A stretch of DNA of 64,000 bases from an uncultured Serinicoccus sp. (GCF_947500995.1 NZ_CANMUA010000001.1:124001-188000); one strand, 5' to 3'. Shown: positions 43,205 to 53,753, numbered from the stretch's first letter. The notes: a model not told the origin generated them from the sequence alone. Translations and numbers: made by a program.

Positions 43205-43723
43205 ATGACCGGGATCGACCGGCCCCCCGGGCCCACGGCCGCCCGGCAGCGGTCGGGGGCGGGACCTGCTCCCGCCACGCTGCTGCGCGCCGCCGAGGAG
43301 GTGAGCGCCCTGGCGCCGGACCTGGGGTGGTCCGAGGCCAGCGGTCTCGTGGAGGCGCTGCTCGACGGCGTCGCCCACGTCCTGGCCGACGCCGCGACCG
43401 ACCGCGACCGCCCCCGGCCGCAACCCCTGGTCGTCGGGGCCATCGGCGGGACCGACCGGCTGCCCGACCATGCCGGGTGCCGGGCCGCCGCGGGGCGCCT
43501 GCGGGCCCTGTCCGGGGAGCTGCTCCCCCACCCGGCCCCCTGGGTCGCGGAGGCCGCCACCGTGATGACCGAGCTGGGGGACCTGCTCGACCGGGTCGCC
43601 GACCGCACCCGCAGCGGTGCCCTCACCCGGGCCGACAAGGGGGTGGTCCTGCGGCGGCTGCACGGCCTGCACCGACGGTGGCGCGCTGCGCTCCCCGAGC
43701 CGGGCGCCCAGGACGTACGGTGA
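43205..43723 (+). CDS. hypothetical actinobacterial protein
   Basis: 172 residues, Ala/Arg/Leu-rich and predicted mostly helical, with no membrane segment and no motif I recognise. The -10 hexamer TAGGGT (43193-43198) ends six bases before ATG 43205, so it is probably expressed from a leaderless mRNA, which supports the start. It is divergent from the glutamate dehydrogenase gene and followed after four bases by the DUF2505 gene, whose own -10 overlaps its stop codon. Confidence 0.65.
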   Translation: MTGIDRPPGPTAARQRSGAGPAPATLLRAAEEVSALAPDLGWSEASGLVEALLDGVAHVLADAATDRDRPRPQPLVVGAIGGTDRLPDHAGCRAAAGRLRALSGELLPHPAPWVAEAATVMTELGDLLDRVADRTRSGALTRADKGVVLRRLHGLHRRWRAALPEPGAQDVR

Positions 43724-43727
43724 GGCC

Positions 43728-44231
43728 ATGAGGATCACCGAGACGATCCGCCACCCGGCGGACCCGCAGCGCACCTTCGAGATGCTGACCGACCACGCCT
43801 ACCAGGTCCGGCGCTGCGAGCGCTCGGGGTCGCTGGACCAGACCGTGCAGGTCGAGACCGCACCGGACGGCACCACGACCGTGACGACGCAGCGGCACCT
43901 GCCGAGCGACGGCATACCCGACATGGCCAAGGGGCTCATCGGTCCCCGGCTGCTCGTGGTCGAGACGGTGCGGTGGGGGTCGCCGGACGCCGACGGCGAG
44001 CGCGAGGGCGCGATGAGCCTGGAGATGCCGGGGCTGCCGATCACCTTCACCGGCGGCATCCACCTGCGTCGCGGCTCCGAGCCGCAGGTGACCGACCACG
44101 TCGTCGACGGGGACCTGGAGGCGCGGGTGCCGCTCCTCGGCCGCCGCGTGGAGGCGATGGTCGCCGAGCGGATGCGCGAGATCGTGCAGCTGGAGGAGCA
44201 GGTCGCGCGGGAGTGGCTGGCCGGGGGCTGA
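43728..44231 (+). CDS. DUF2505 (SRPBCC-like) protein
   Basis: 167 residues. The N-terminus ITETIRHPADPQRTFEMLTD and the pairs of beta strands (TTTVTTQRHLPSDGIPDMAK) fit DUF2505, an actinobacterial family related to START/SRPBCC ligand-binding folds. A C-terminal amphipathic helix follows. Ligand and role are unknown. The -10 TACGGT (43716-43721) ends six bases before ATG 43728, again predicting leaderless expression. It converges with pruA across a shared hairpin. Confidence 0.85.
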   Translation: MRITETIRHPADPQRTFEMLTDHAYQVRRCERSGSLDQTVQVETAPDGTTTVTTQRHLPSDGIPDMAKGLIGPRLLVVETVRWGSPDADGEREGAMSLEMPGLPITFTGGIHLRRGSEPQVTDHVVDGDLEARVPLLGRRVEAMVAERMREIVQLEEQVAREWLAGG

Positions 44232-44257
44232 GCCCTCGGGCCGCCCGCTCAGCTCAC

Positions 44258-44290
44258 CCGCTACCCGCTCACCCCATGTGCGGGTAGCGG
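44258..44290. terminator. 11-bp hairpin across the pruA stop codon
   Basis: CCGCTACCCGC (44258-44268) pairs perfectly with GCGGGTAGCGG (44280-44290). The right arm lies in the last pruA codons, and the pruA stop (44269-44271) is in the loop. The DUF2505 gene ends 26 bp to the left, so the hairpin can serve both strands. Confidence 0.65.
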
Positions 44291-45897
44291 TACTCCGTCG
44301 GGGGGACGAAGGTCTCCTTGATGACCCGGGTGTTGACCCACCGCTGCAGGTTGGCCGCGGAACCCGCCTTGTCGTTGGTCCCGGAGGCACGCGCGCCACC
44401 GAACGGCTGCTGCCCGACGACGGCACCGGTGGGCTTGTCGTTGATGTAGAAGTTGCCTGCGGCGAAGCGCAGCCGCTCCACGGCCTGGCCCACGGCGGCC
44501 CGGTCCTGCGCGATGACGCCACCGGTCAGGGCGTAGGGCGCCACGGACTCCATCTGGTCCAGCATCGAGGACCACTGACGGTCCGGGTAGACGTGGACGG
44601 TGAGGATGGGGCCGAAGTACTCGGTGGTGAGCATCTCGTGCGTGGGGTCCTCGACCACCGCGACGGTGGGCCGCACGAACCACCCGACGGAGTCGTCGAC
44701 GGTGCCGCCCGCCACGACCTCCACGCCGGAGTCCGCGTGGGCCCGCTCGATGACGCCGCGGTGCTTGGCAAAGGCCTTGGCGTCGATGACGGCGCCCATG
44801 AAGTTGGACAGGTCGCGCACGTCACCGACCTGTATGCCCTCGGTCGTCTGCGCGAGGTCGTCGCGCAGCGTCCGCCACAGCGACGCCGGGACGTAGGCGC
44901 GCGAGGCTGCCGAGCACTTCTGGCCCTGGAACTCGAAGGCCCCCCGCACGAGGGCGGTCCGCAGCACGTCGGGGTCGGCGCTGGGATGGGCGACGACGAA
45001 GTCCTTGCCCCCGGTCTCGCCCACGATGCGGGGGTAGGACCGGTAGGTCCCCAGGTTGGAGGCCACCCCCTGCCAGAGCCCGTTGAAGACGGCGGTGGAG
45101 CCGGTGAAGTGGATGCCGGCCAGGTCGGGGCTCTCGAGGACCACCTCGGAGACGGCCGGCCCGGTGCCGGTCAGCATGTTGATGACGCCGTCGGGCAGGC
45201 CGGCGGCGCCGAGCAGGTCCATCATCACGCTCGCCGCCCGCTGCTGCGTCGGCGCCGGCTTCCAGACCACGACGTTGCCCATGAGGGCCGGGGCGGTGGG
45301 GAGGTTGCCGCCGATCGCGGTGAAGTTGAAGGGCGTCACCGCGTAGACGAAGCCCTCCAGCGGGCGCTGGTCGATGCGGTTCCAGGTGCCGGGCGAGTTG
45401 CGGATCGGCTGCTCGGTGAGCAGCTGCCGCGCGTAGTGGACGTTGAAGCGCCAGAAGTCGGCCAGCTCGCAGGCCGAGTCGATCTCGGCCTGGGTGGCGG
45501 TCTTGCTCTGGCCGAGCATGGTGGCGGCGTTCATGCGGGCGCGCCACGGCCCGGCCAGCAGCTCGGCCGCCTTGAGGAAGATCGAGGCCCGCTCCTCGAA
45601 GGACATGGCCCGCCAGGCCGGCGCCGCCTCCCGGGACGCCTCGATGGCCGCGCGGGCGTCCTTCTTGGTGGCGTCCCGCATCGTCCCGAGCACCTCGGCG
45701 TGGGCGTGCGGCTGCACGACGTCGATCGCGGCGCCGCCCCCGGTGACGGGCGCGCCGCCGATGACGTGCGGCAGGTCCACCGGGCTGGCCGCCAGCTCGG
45801 CGAGGGCCGCCTCGAGTGCGCCCCGTTCGGCACTCCCCGGCGCGTAGCCGAGGACGGGCTCGTTGAGCGGGCTGGGGACGTCGACGATGCCATCCAT
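44269..45897 (-). CDS. pruA: L-glutamate gamma-semialdehyde (P5C) dehydrogenase
   Basis: 542 residues of the aldehyde dehydrogenase superfamily, stand-alone P5CDH type. The catalytic Cys is in FQGQKCSAASR, the general-base Glu is in VGETGGKDFVVAHP, and the N-F-T-A-I-G segment (TPFNFTAIGGNL) is diagnostic. It oxidises P5C to glutamate in proline and arginine breakdown. GAGGAG precedes the ATG. No proline dehydrogenase gene is adjacent. The nearby large glutamate dehydrogenase would take the product further to 2-oxoglutarate. Confidence 0.95.
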   Translation of the reverse strand: MDGIVDVPSPLNEPVLGYAPGSAERGALEAALAELAASPVDLPHVIGGAPVTGGGAAIDVVQPHAHAEVLGTMRDATKKDARAAIEASREAAPAWRAMSFEERASIFLKAAELLAGPWRARMNAATMLGQSKTATQAEIDSACELADFWRFNVHYARQLLTEQPIRNSPGTWNRIDQRPLEGFVYAVTPFNFTAIGGNLPTAPALMGNVVVWKPAPTQQRAASVMMDLLGAAGLPDGVINMLTGTGPAVSEVVLESPDLAGIHFTGSTAVFNGLWQGVASNLGTYRSYPRIVGETGGKDFVVAHPSADPDVLRTALVRGAFEFQGQKCSAASRAYVPASLWRTLRDDLAQTTEGIQVGDVRDLSNFMGAVIDAKAFAKHRGVIERAHADSGVEVVAGGTVDDSVGWFVRPTVAVVEDPTHEMLTTEYFGPILTVHVYPDRQWSSMLDQMESVAPYALTGGVIAQDRAAVGQAVERLRFAAGNFYINDKPTGAVVGQQPFGGARASGTNDKAGSAANLQRWVNTRVIKETFVPPTEYRYPHMG

Positions 45898-45913
45898 GGC
45901 GTGATCTCCTCGC

Positions 45914-45949
45914 GGTCGGTCAGTCGGTCGGTCGGTCGGTCGCTCGGTC
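45914..45949. repeat. tetranucleotide repeat (GGTC)n across the DUF6912 stop, ahead of pruA
   Basis: Nine 4-bp units, seven perfect GGTC and two with one mismatch (AGTC, GCTC). The repeat encodes the last residues of the DUF6912 protein (DRATDRPTD), includes its stop codon (45920-45922) and lies 17 bp upstream of the pruA ATG. Unit gain or loss would shift the frame at the end of that protein and change the spacing to pruA. Confidence 0.9.
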
Positions 45950-46414
45950 GGGCGGCGCCGTCCCTCGTCCGGCGAGCTCGGTCCGGCGGACCAGCTCCAG
46001 CACGTGGTCCAGCTCGGTGGTGTCGAACCAGGACAGCTCGATGTCCTCGGCGTCGTGGTCCGCCAGCACCGAGGGGTCGCCGGTGACGACGTCGTCGCCC
46101 AGGTGCAGGGCCGCGACCCGGGGCAGGTCCACGGACGCCACCTCGATCCACCCGTCGTCCACGGCAGGCGTGGTCACCAGCCCGGAGTCGGCGTCGACGG
46201 CGGCCAGCACGACCGGGACCCCGGCCCGCGCCAGCTCCTCGGCGGCCACCTGCGTGGCGGCGTACTCGAGCTCGTCGTCGTCCGCGCTCGGCTCCTGGGC
46301 CCGCAGCACCTCGGTCACCGCCGTCGCGCGCACCGGACCCGCCAGGCGACGGTCCTGCGCGAGGGCGGTCAGCTGGTCGCCGGTCAACGGGACGTAGCAC
46401 CGCACGGTCGTCAT
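45920..46414 (-). CDS. DUF6912 family protein
   Basis: 164 residues. The N-terminus TTVRCYVPLTGDQLTALAQ and a later ELEYAATQVAAEELAR match a small actinobacterial family of unknown function. The rest is acidic, with no membrane segment or catalytic motif that I recognise. ATG 46414 is favoured because it starts the conserved strand; the frame opens 24 bp earlier. The C-terminal tail is encoded by the GGTC repeat. It lies 22 bp upstream of pruA on the same strand and may be co-transcribed with it. Confidence 0.75.
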   Translation of the reverse strand: MTTVRCYVPLTGDQLTALAQDRRLAGPVRATAVTEVLRAQEPSADDDELEYAATQVAAEELARAGVPVVLAAVDADSGLVTTPAVDDGWIEVASVDLPRVAALHLGDDVVTGDPSVLADHDAEDIELSWFDTTELDHVLELVRRTELAGRGTAPPDRATDRPTD

Positions 46415-46445
46415 CGCCGACCTCCTCGTCAGGGTCACCGGGCCG

Positions 46446-46463
46446 GGCCGCCGGGCGGCGGCC
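46446..46463 (-). terminator. hairpin downstream of the TadZ-like gene
   Basis: GGCCGCC (46446-46452) and GGCGGCC (46457-46463) form a 7-bp GC stem with a 4-nt loop, about 60 bp past the TadZ-like stop (46523). No U-tract follows. It may close the SAF-TadZ transcript. Confidence 0.4.
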
Positions 46464-46522
46464 TCACCGTCATGGTGTCAGACGTGGGGCCGGTCCCGAA
46501 GGGTGGGGCGACGGGCCGCAGG

Positions 46523-47938
46523 TCAGGTGCGGGCCCGGCGGGTCGGCCACCAGCGAGAGCGCGAGGCGTCCGCGGAGCCGCGACGCCCGCTGACCAGATG
46601 GGCCAGGGTCCGGATCGACTCCCGAGCCGGGCTGGCGGGGCGTGACTCGGCGAGGGTATGCCCGTGCAACAGGGCCGCGTCCAGGGCGTCACGGTCCTCG
46701 GGGACCAGGTGCACCTGGCCGACACCGGCGAAGCGCCGCAGGGTCTCGGTGATCCGCCGGCCGGGCTCCGGACCGACCGGCCCGGGACGCACCCGGGTCA
46801 CCACCACCTGGGCCTTCGCCCGGGTGAGCCCCGGCAGCTGGTCGACGCTGCGCACGAGGCGCTGCAGGCCCACCGGGTCTCCGGTGCCGACCACCAGCAC
46901 CCGGTCGGCCTCCTCCAGGGCGCACAACGCGGCCCCGTTGCGCCGCGGCGCGCTGGTGTCGAACGACAGCTCCTCGTCCTGCTCCACCGTCGGCGCGACG
47001 TCGACCACCACCCACCGGGCGACGGACCGGGCCTGCTGGAGGATGTCGGCGAGGGCGCTCTCCCGCAGCTCGGTCCACCGGTCGGCGCGGGGCAGCCCGG
47101 TGAGGACGAGCAGCCCGGGGCGTACCCGCGGGGCGAGGCGCACGAGGTGGTCCGCGTCCAGGGTGCCCTGGTCGGCGGCACGGGCGGCCGCCGCGACCCC
47201 GGGCGACTCGTCGAGCACCGCCAGCGCCTGCGCCACGCCCGCCCCGTAGGTGTCGGCGTCCACGAGCAGGACCTGCGTCGTCGCGGACGCCAGCTCGGCG
47301 GCGAGGTTGACGGCCACGGTGGTGCGCCCGGTGCTCCCGTGCGGCCCCCACACCACCACGACCTCGCCCTCGGGCGAGCCGTCCTGCCCGGAGATGTCCT
47401 GCTGGTCCGTCCCCGCGGCCGGCCCCGGCCCGGCGTCGTCCTGCCCCGCACCCTCGGGCCCCGCCTCGACCAGCAGGGCGGCCGGGTCGGTCCGCCGTCC
47501 GGAGTCAGCACCGTGCTCAGCGTGGCCGGGCCCACCCTGCCCGGCCGGCGTGCCGGTCGGTCCGCGGTCGTCCCCGGAGGAGTCCGCCCGCCCCAGCGAG
47601 GCGAGCACCGCGTCGAGCTCGGGCGTGGTGCTCTCCACCGCCAGCAGCGTGGTGACGCCACGCCGTTGCAGCGCGCGCGCCGCGTCCGGGTCGTCGCGCG
47701 GGTGCACCCCCACGACCTGCACGCCGTCGGCGCCGAGGCCCAGCACCGCGTCCCGGTCCAGCCCGCGCAGGTCGTGCGAGAGGAGGACGACCTCCGCCAG
47801 GCCCGCCCGGGTGACGCCGAGCAGCTCGGGCAGGTCGGCGCACCGGCGCACCAGCCGCGCCTGGGTGGACCCGTCCAGCAGGGCCGCGACCTGGCTCTCC
47901 CACCGGGGGGCCACGGCGGTGACCAGCGGACGGCTCAC
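46523..47938 (-). CDS. TadZ/CpaE-like (MinD-superfamily) ATPase-like protein
   Basis: 471 residues. An N-terminal receiver-like domain without a clear phospho-acceptor (about 1-120) and a Gly/Asp-rich linker precede a MinD/ParA-like domain (about 200-440). The nucleotide loop reads GPHGSTGRTTVAVNLA: the signature lysine of the deviant Walker A is missing and the GK is GR. VLLVDADTYG and VVVDVAPTVEQDEEL follow. CpaE/TadZ proteins place pilus machinery at the cell pole, but no pilus genes are adjacent. The GTG start overlaps the stop of the SAF gene (GTGA). Confidence 0.82.
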   Translation of the reverse strand: MSRPLVTAVAPRWESQVAALLDGSTQARLVRRCADLPELLGVTRAGLAEVVLLSHDLRGLDRDAVLGLGADGVQVVGVHPRDDPDAARALQRRGVTTLLAVESTTPELDAVLASLGRADSSGDDRGPTGTPAGQGGPGHAEHGADSGRRTDPAALLVEAGPEGAGQDDAGPGPAAGTDQQDISGQDGSPEGEVVVVWGPHGSTGRTTVAVNLAAELASATTQVLLVDADTYGAGVAQALAVLDESPGVAAAARAADQGTLDADHLVRLAPRVRPGLLVLTGLPRADRWTELRESALADILQQARSVARWVVVDVAPTVEQDEELSFDTSAPRRNGAALCALEEADRVLVVGTGDPVGLQRLVRSVDQLPGLTRAKAQVVVTRVRPGPVGPEPGRRITETLRRFAGVGQVHLVPEDRDALDAALLHGHTLAESRPASPARESIRTLAHLVSGRRGSADASRSRWWPTRRART

Positions 47939-48624
47939 CCGCCCTGCTCCTGCTCCCCCTGGGTGCGGGGCGCCGGGACCAGGGTCAGCCGCGCGTCCTG
48001 GTCCACGGCCGCGATGACGTCGCCCACCCGGTCCGCCGGGACGACGAGGGCCACCGGGGTCCGCCCCAGGGACCCGCCCAGCCCGCCGGCCTGGTCGGCG
48101 ACGCGGTCGACGACGGCCCCCGGCAGCAGCAGCTCGGGGTCGCGGTAGACCTCGCCCGCGGCCTCCGGGTCGCGCCGGCTCACCCACACGTCGACCGCCG
48201 TCCCGACCTGCAGGCCGGCGACGGTCGAGGCGTCCACCGGGACGTTGACCGTCTTGTCCAGCGCCTGCCGCTGCGTGCCGACCGCGGCCGCGGGCACGAT
48301 CTCCCCGGCCGCGACGCGGCGCAGGAGGTAGGTGCCGCCCGCCACCGGGTCGGTGGCGTCCAGGTAGTGCTCCGCGGAGTCACCGAGCCGCACCTGGACG
48401 GTGACCAGGTCCGCGTCCGCGATCGGCTGACCTGGCAGCAGGTCGCGCGCCGCCGCGTAGACCGGCCGGGTGTCGTCCAGGCCGGACACCAGGCGGACAC
48501 CGCCGGCCACCGAGAGCACCACGAGCAGCACCCCCACGACCAGGCGCAAGTCACGCCACCCCGGCGCCTGCAACCGGCGCGCGGTGCGCCCCGGCCCGTC
48601 CGACGTCGTCGCTGTCGGTCCCAT
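47935..48624 (-). CDS. SAF-domain (CpaB/RcpC-like) membrane-anchored protein
   Basis: 229 residues with one N-terminal membrane helix (LRLVVGVLLVVLSVAGGVRLV, about 26-47) followed by a SAF domain (VYAAARDLLPGQPIADADL ... LLRRVAAGEIVPAAAV) and an extracytoplasmic C-terminal part. CpaB/RcpC proteins line Flp-pilus secretion complexes or bind peptidoglycan. It is coupled to the TadZ-like gene by a 4-bp overlap. A -10 TATCGT (48667-48662, minus strand) lies upstream. ATG 48624 is used; GTG 48627 is adjacent. Confidence 0.85.
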   Translation of the reverse strand: MGPTATTSDGPGRTARRLQAPGWRDLRLVVGVLLVVLSVAGGVRLVSGLDDTRPVYAAARDLLPGQPIADADLVTVQVRLGDSAEHYLDATDPVAGGTYLLRRVAAGEIVPAAAVGTQRQALDKTVNVPVDASTVAGLQVGTAVDVWVSRRDPEAAGEVYRDPELLLPGAVVDRVADQAGGLGGSLGRTPVALVVPADRVGDVIAAVDQDARLTLVPAPRTQGEQEQGG

Positions 48625-48767
48625 CACGAGGCCCCCTTCGTCCCTGTCGGCCCGAACGGCACGATAGCGCCCCGGGCCCCCACCTCACCTCCCCTCGTCC
48701 ACAGGCACCTCACGGCGTGGGGAGGGATCCGTACCATCGTGGTCAGGACCGACGAGAGGAGACCCGC

Positions 48768-48983
48768 GTGGCCGGGCCCAGATTCCTGACCCTCACCGAC
48801 GTGGCGGACACCCTCAACGTGTCCCTGTCGCAGGTCAAGGCCCTCGTGCGGTCCGGGGACCTACCCGGGGTCAAGCTGGGGGGTCGCGGCGTCTGGCGGG
48901 TCGAGGCGGCCGAGCTCGAGGCCTACATCCAGCGCATGTACACCCGGACCCGCGAGTCGTTGCACCTGGGCGACGGGCCCTGA
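48768..48983 (+). CDS. MerR/BldC-type helix-turn-helix protein
   Basis: 71 residues: a single winged helix (FLTLTDVADTLNVSLSQVKALV, then SGDLPGVKLGGRGVWRV) with a short C-terminal helix and acidic tail. The fold is that of excisionase-like and BldC-like regulators. GAGGAG lies seven bases before GTG 48768 and a -10 TACCAT at 48732-48737. It is divergent from the SAF-TadZ operon, which it may control. No phage genes are near, so a role as a chromosomal regulator is more likely than as an excisionase. Confidence 0.85.
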   Translation: MAGPRFLTLTDVADTLNVSLSQVKALVRSGDLPGVKLGGRGVWRVEAAELEAYIQRMYTRTRESLHLGDGP

Positions 48984-49011
48984 GCCAGCACCCCTGCCCG
49001 ATCCAGAGCCG

Positions 49012-49557
49012 TCAGAGCCGCTGCACCATCGCGATGGCGTCGTAGGGCAGGGCCACCACCCCACGGACCGCGCCCGGTCGGCGCGGCTCGTCGTCCGCGT
49101 GCCGCGCCAGGTCCAGGTGGTCGGCCAGGGCCCGGTCCACGGTGCCGCTCGTGTGCTCGCCGCCCTGGTCGAACACCCGCACCCGCGCCCGGTCCCGGCT
49201 CAACGCGCGCACGGCGTGCCGCAGTCCGTAGCGACGCGGCCGGTCGTCCACCCGACCGCTGAGCCCCTCGACCGAGAGCAGGGCGGCGGTCGGGACCAGG
49301 CGCTCCTGGTGGGAGGAGGAGCGCGCCTCGTGCACCAGCACCCAGTCCGGGCCGACGTCCACCAGCCGCGCCTCCAGGACGCCGACCCCTCGGACCCCCA
49401 GGCGCACCAGCCGACCGACGTCCGCGGCCAGCCGGTCCCCCAGGAGGACGCGACCTCGCTCGGCGCGGGTGTGCTCGGCGGTCTCGGCCGCCCGCTCCCG
49501 CCGCTCCCAGTCCGCCTGCTGGCCCTCGAGGTCCGCGAAGAGCTGCTCCCAGCGCAT
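49012..49557 (-). CDS. hypothetical actinobacterial protein
   Basis: 181 residues. The N-terminal quarter is a charged helix likely to form a coiled coil (WEQLFADLEGQQADWERRER). The rest looks beta-rich (VLEARLVDVGPDWVLVHEA, VVALPYDAIAMVQRL). I do not recognise a family with a known role. It converges with the HTH gene (28 bp) and is divergent from the LysM membrane gene. Similar small proteins are common beside SAF/LysM genes in actinobacteria, but this is recollection rather than a search. Confidence 0.65.
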   Translation of the reverse strand: MRWEQLFADLEGQQADWERRERAAETAEHTRAERGRVLLGDRLAADVGRLVRLGVRGVGVLEARLVDVGPDWVLVHEARSSSHQERLVPTAALLSVEGLSGRVDDRPRRYGLRHAVRALSRDRARVRVFDQGGEHTSGTVDRALADHLDLARHADDEPRRPGAVRGVVALPYDAIAMVQRL

Positions 49558-49609
49558 CACCCCATGGTGCCAGGCGTCAACGCACCCGTCCGTCCGTCGT
49601 CCACAGGTC

Positions 49610-49639
49610 TTGACGCCTCTGCCGCACCGCTCGTAGATT
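49610..49639 (+). promoter_or_regulatory. promoter of the LysM/Rv3235-family operon
   Basis: TTGACG (49610-49615), an 18 bp spacer and TAGATT (49634-49639) make a good housekeeping-type promoter. The predicted start of transcription is near 49646, about 65 bp upstream of ATG 49711. Confidence 0.7.
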
Positions 49640-49650
49640 GCCGTCATCGA

Positions 49651-49675
49651 ACGCACATGAACGCAAACGTACGCA
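49651..49675 (+). promoter_or_regulatory. three ACGCA direct repeats at 10-bp period
   Basis: ACGCA occurs at 49651, 49661 and 49671, so the copies face the same side of the helix. Each is preceded by A or T and the block is AT-richer than its surroundings. It starts at the predicted transcription start of the LysM operon, a position suited to a repressor that binds head-to-tail, such as a BldC/MerR-type protein. Confidence 0.5.
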
Positions 49676-49710
49676 TCGTGCACCCACGAGCGTGGTGGAG
49701 AGGGGACGCC

Positions 49711-50454
49711 ATGGACACCACAGGGGGGCGGGTCGGTGGCCCGCCGGTCGGCTGGCGGGCCAGCGCCTGGGGAGGGGGTGGCGCCGCCGCCGCGCTGGGG
49801 GCCGCGGTGGTGCTGGGATCGCAGGCCACGACCGCGTGGTCGACCAGCGGGACCCCGGACCCGGGAGACGCCGTGCTGGGGGCCATGCTCACCCTGGCGA
49901 CCGCCCTGCTCCTCTGGGTCGCCGCGGTGCTCCTCGTGGCGGCGTGGCGGGTGCGACCCGCCGCCGGCCCCGCACTCCCGCCCACCTCGGCCTCGGTCCG
50001 CGTCGCCACGGCGCTGCTCGTCCTCCTCGCGACGGGCGCCGGCGGCACCGGGGCCGTCGCCGTGCCCGTCTGCGCGACGGCCCCGGGCGGGGCGGAGGGC
50101 GGGGCGGAGGACCACGGTCCGGACGACCACGTCGACGCCGCCGGGGACGTGCCCCTGCCGGGATGGACCCCCGCCCCGGTCACCGCCGGGGCCTCCGGAC
50201 GCGGCGAGGTCGACCTCGTCGGCGGGCGTGCCGCCGCGCAGTGGGACCTGCCGGAGCACGTGGTCGTCCGTCGTGGCGACACCCTGTGGGACCTGGCCGC
50301 ACGGCACCTCGGCCCCGGGGCCACCTCCGCCGACATCGCCCAGGAGTGGCCACGGTGGTACGCCGCGAACCTCGCCACCATCGGCCCGGACCCGGACCTG
50401 ATCCTCCCCGGGCAGGAGCTCACCGTGCCCGGAACCGCGGAGGGCGGGCGGTGA
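49711..50454 (+). CDS. LysM-domain membrane protein
   Basis: 247 residues. Three hydrophobic segments lie in the first half (ALGAAVVLGSQATTAW, AMLTLATALLLWVAAVLLVA, VATALLVLLATGAGG), and the C-terminal part is a LysM domain (VVRRGDTLWDLAARHLGPG ... PDLILPGQELTV) expected on the outer side to bind peptidoglycan. GGAGAGGGG lies upstream of ATG 49711. Its stop overlaps the next start (GTGA at 50451-50454). Function in envelope growth is inferred only. Confidence 0.85.
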   Translation: MDTTGGRVGGPPVGWRASAWGGGGAAAALGAAVVLGSQATTAWSTSGTPDPGDAVLGAMLTLATALLLWVAAVLLVAAWRVRPAAGPALPPTSASVRVATALLVLLATGAGGTGAVAVPVCATAPGGAEGGAEDHGPDDHVDAAGDVPLPGWTPAPVTAGASGRGEVDLVGGRAAAQWDLPEHVVVRRGDTLWDLAARHLGPGATSADIAQEWPRWYAANLATIGPDPDLILPGQELTVPGTAEGGR

Positions 50455-50981
50455 ACGAGGCGGCCAGGACGCCCGGCGTGCTGCACCTGCGGCTCGTCGA
50501 CGTCCCGGAGCCCCCCGCCGAGGGCGCGGACTGGACCCGCCCCGAGGCTGCGGCCCCGCCGCACGGGGACGACTACGTCCAGGGGACCCTGGCGGTCGAC
50601 TTCCGGCACGAGGCCTACGACAGCTACTTCGGCCCGCAGGCCACCACCACCGACGACCTCCCGGAGGCCCGCGCCTGGGCGGACCGGATGATCCGGGCCC
50701 TGCTGGAGATCTGCGCCGGCACCCGACCCGTCCACCAGCTGTCCCGCTGGTTGGCGCCGGAGGTGCGCGACCGGGTCGCGCGCCGGTCGACGCTGGCCCG
50801 TCGGCGGGGGCACTGCCGCAGCGGCCCGCCCGTCGTCCGCGCCCTCCTGACCTGCCATCCCGCCGACGGCGTGTGCGAGGTCGCGGCGGTGGTCCACCTC
50901 GACGGCAGGGTCCGCGCCCTGGCCCTGCGCATGAGCGGCGTCGACCGGCGGTGGGTCATCACCGCCCTCGAGCTGGGCTAG
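50451..50981 (+). CDS. Rv3235-family protein
   Basis: 176 residues. The pattern WADRMIRALLEICAGTRPVHQL, LSRWLAPEVRDRVARR and a final strand AVVHLDGRVRALALRM with a closing WVITALELG matches the Rv3235 family, which in M. tuberculosis is also near secA1. It is a soluble alpha/beta protein of unknown function. Translation is coupled to the LysM gene by the GTGA overlap. It converges with secA; a 14-bp palindrome (50991-51004) lies between them. Confidence 0.82.
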   Translation: MNEAARTPGVLHLRLVDVPEPPAEGADWTRPEAAAPPHGDDYVQGTLAVDFRHEAYDSYFGPQATTTDDLPEARAWADRMIRALLEICAGTRPVHQLSRWLAPEVRDRVARRSTLARRRGHCRSGPPVVRALLTCHPADGVCEVAAVVHLDGRVRALALRMSGVDRRWVITALELG

Positions 50982-51009
50982 GTCCTAGGTCCCGGCCGGC
51001 CGGGGCCGC

Positions 51010-53748
<2,739 letters not shown>

Positions 53749-53753
53749 GCGTC

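Noticed and set aside
48768-48983. Prophage excisionase
   Set aside because: The fold is excisionase-like, but no integrase, att repeat or phage gene is near and the neighbours are core genes.
50991-51004. 14-bp palindrome CCCGGCCGGCCGGG between the Rv3235-family gene and secA as a terminator
   Set aside because: It has no loop and is made of low-complexity GC sequence, so a functional hairpin is doubtful.
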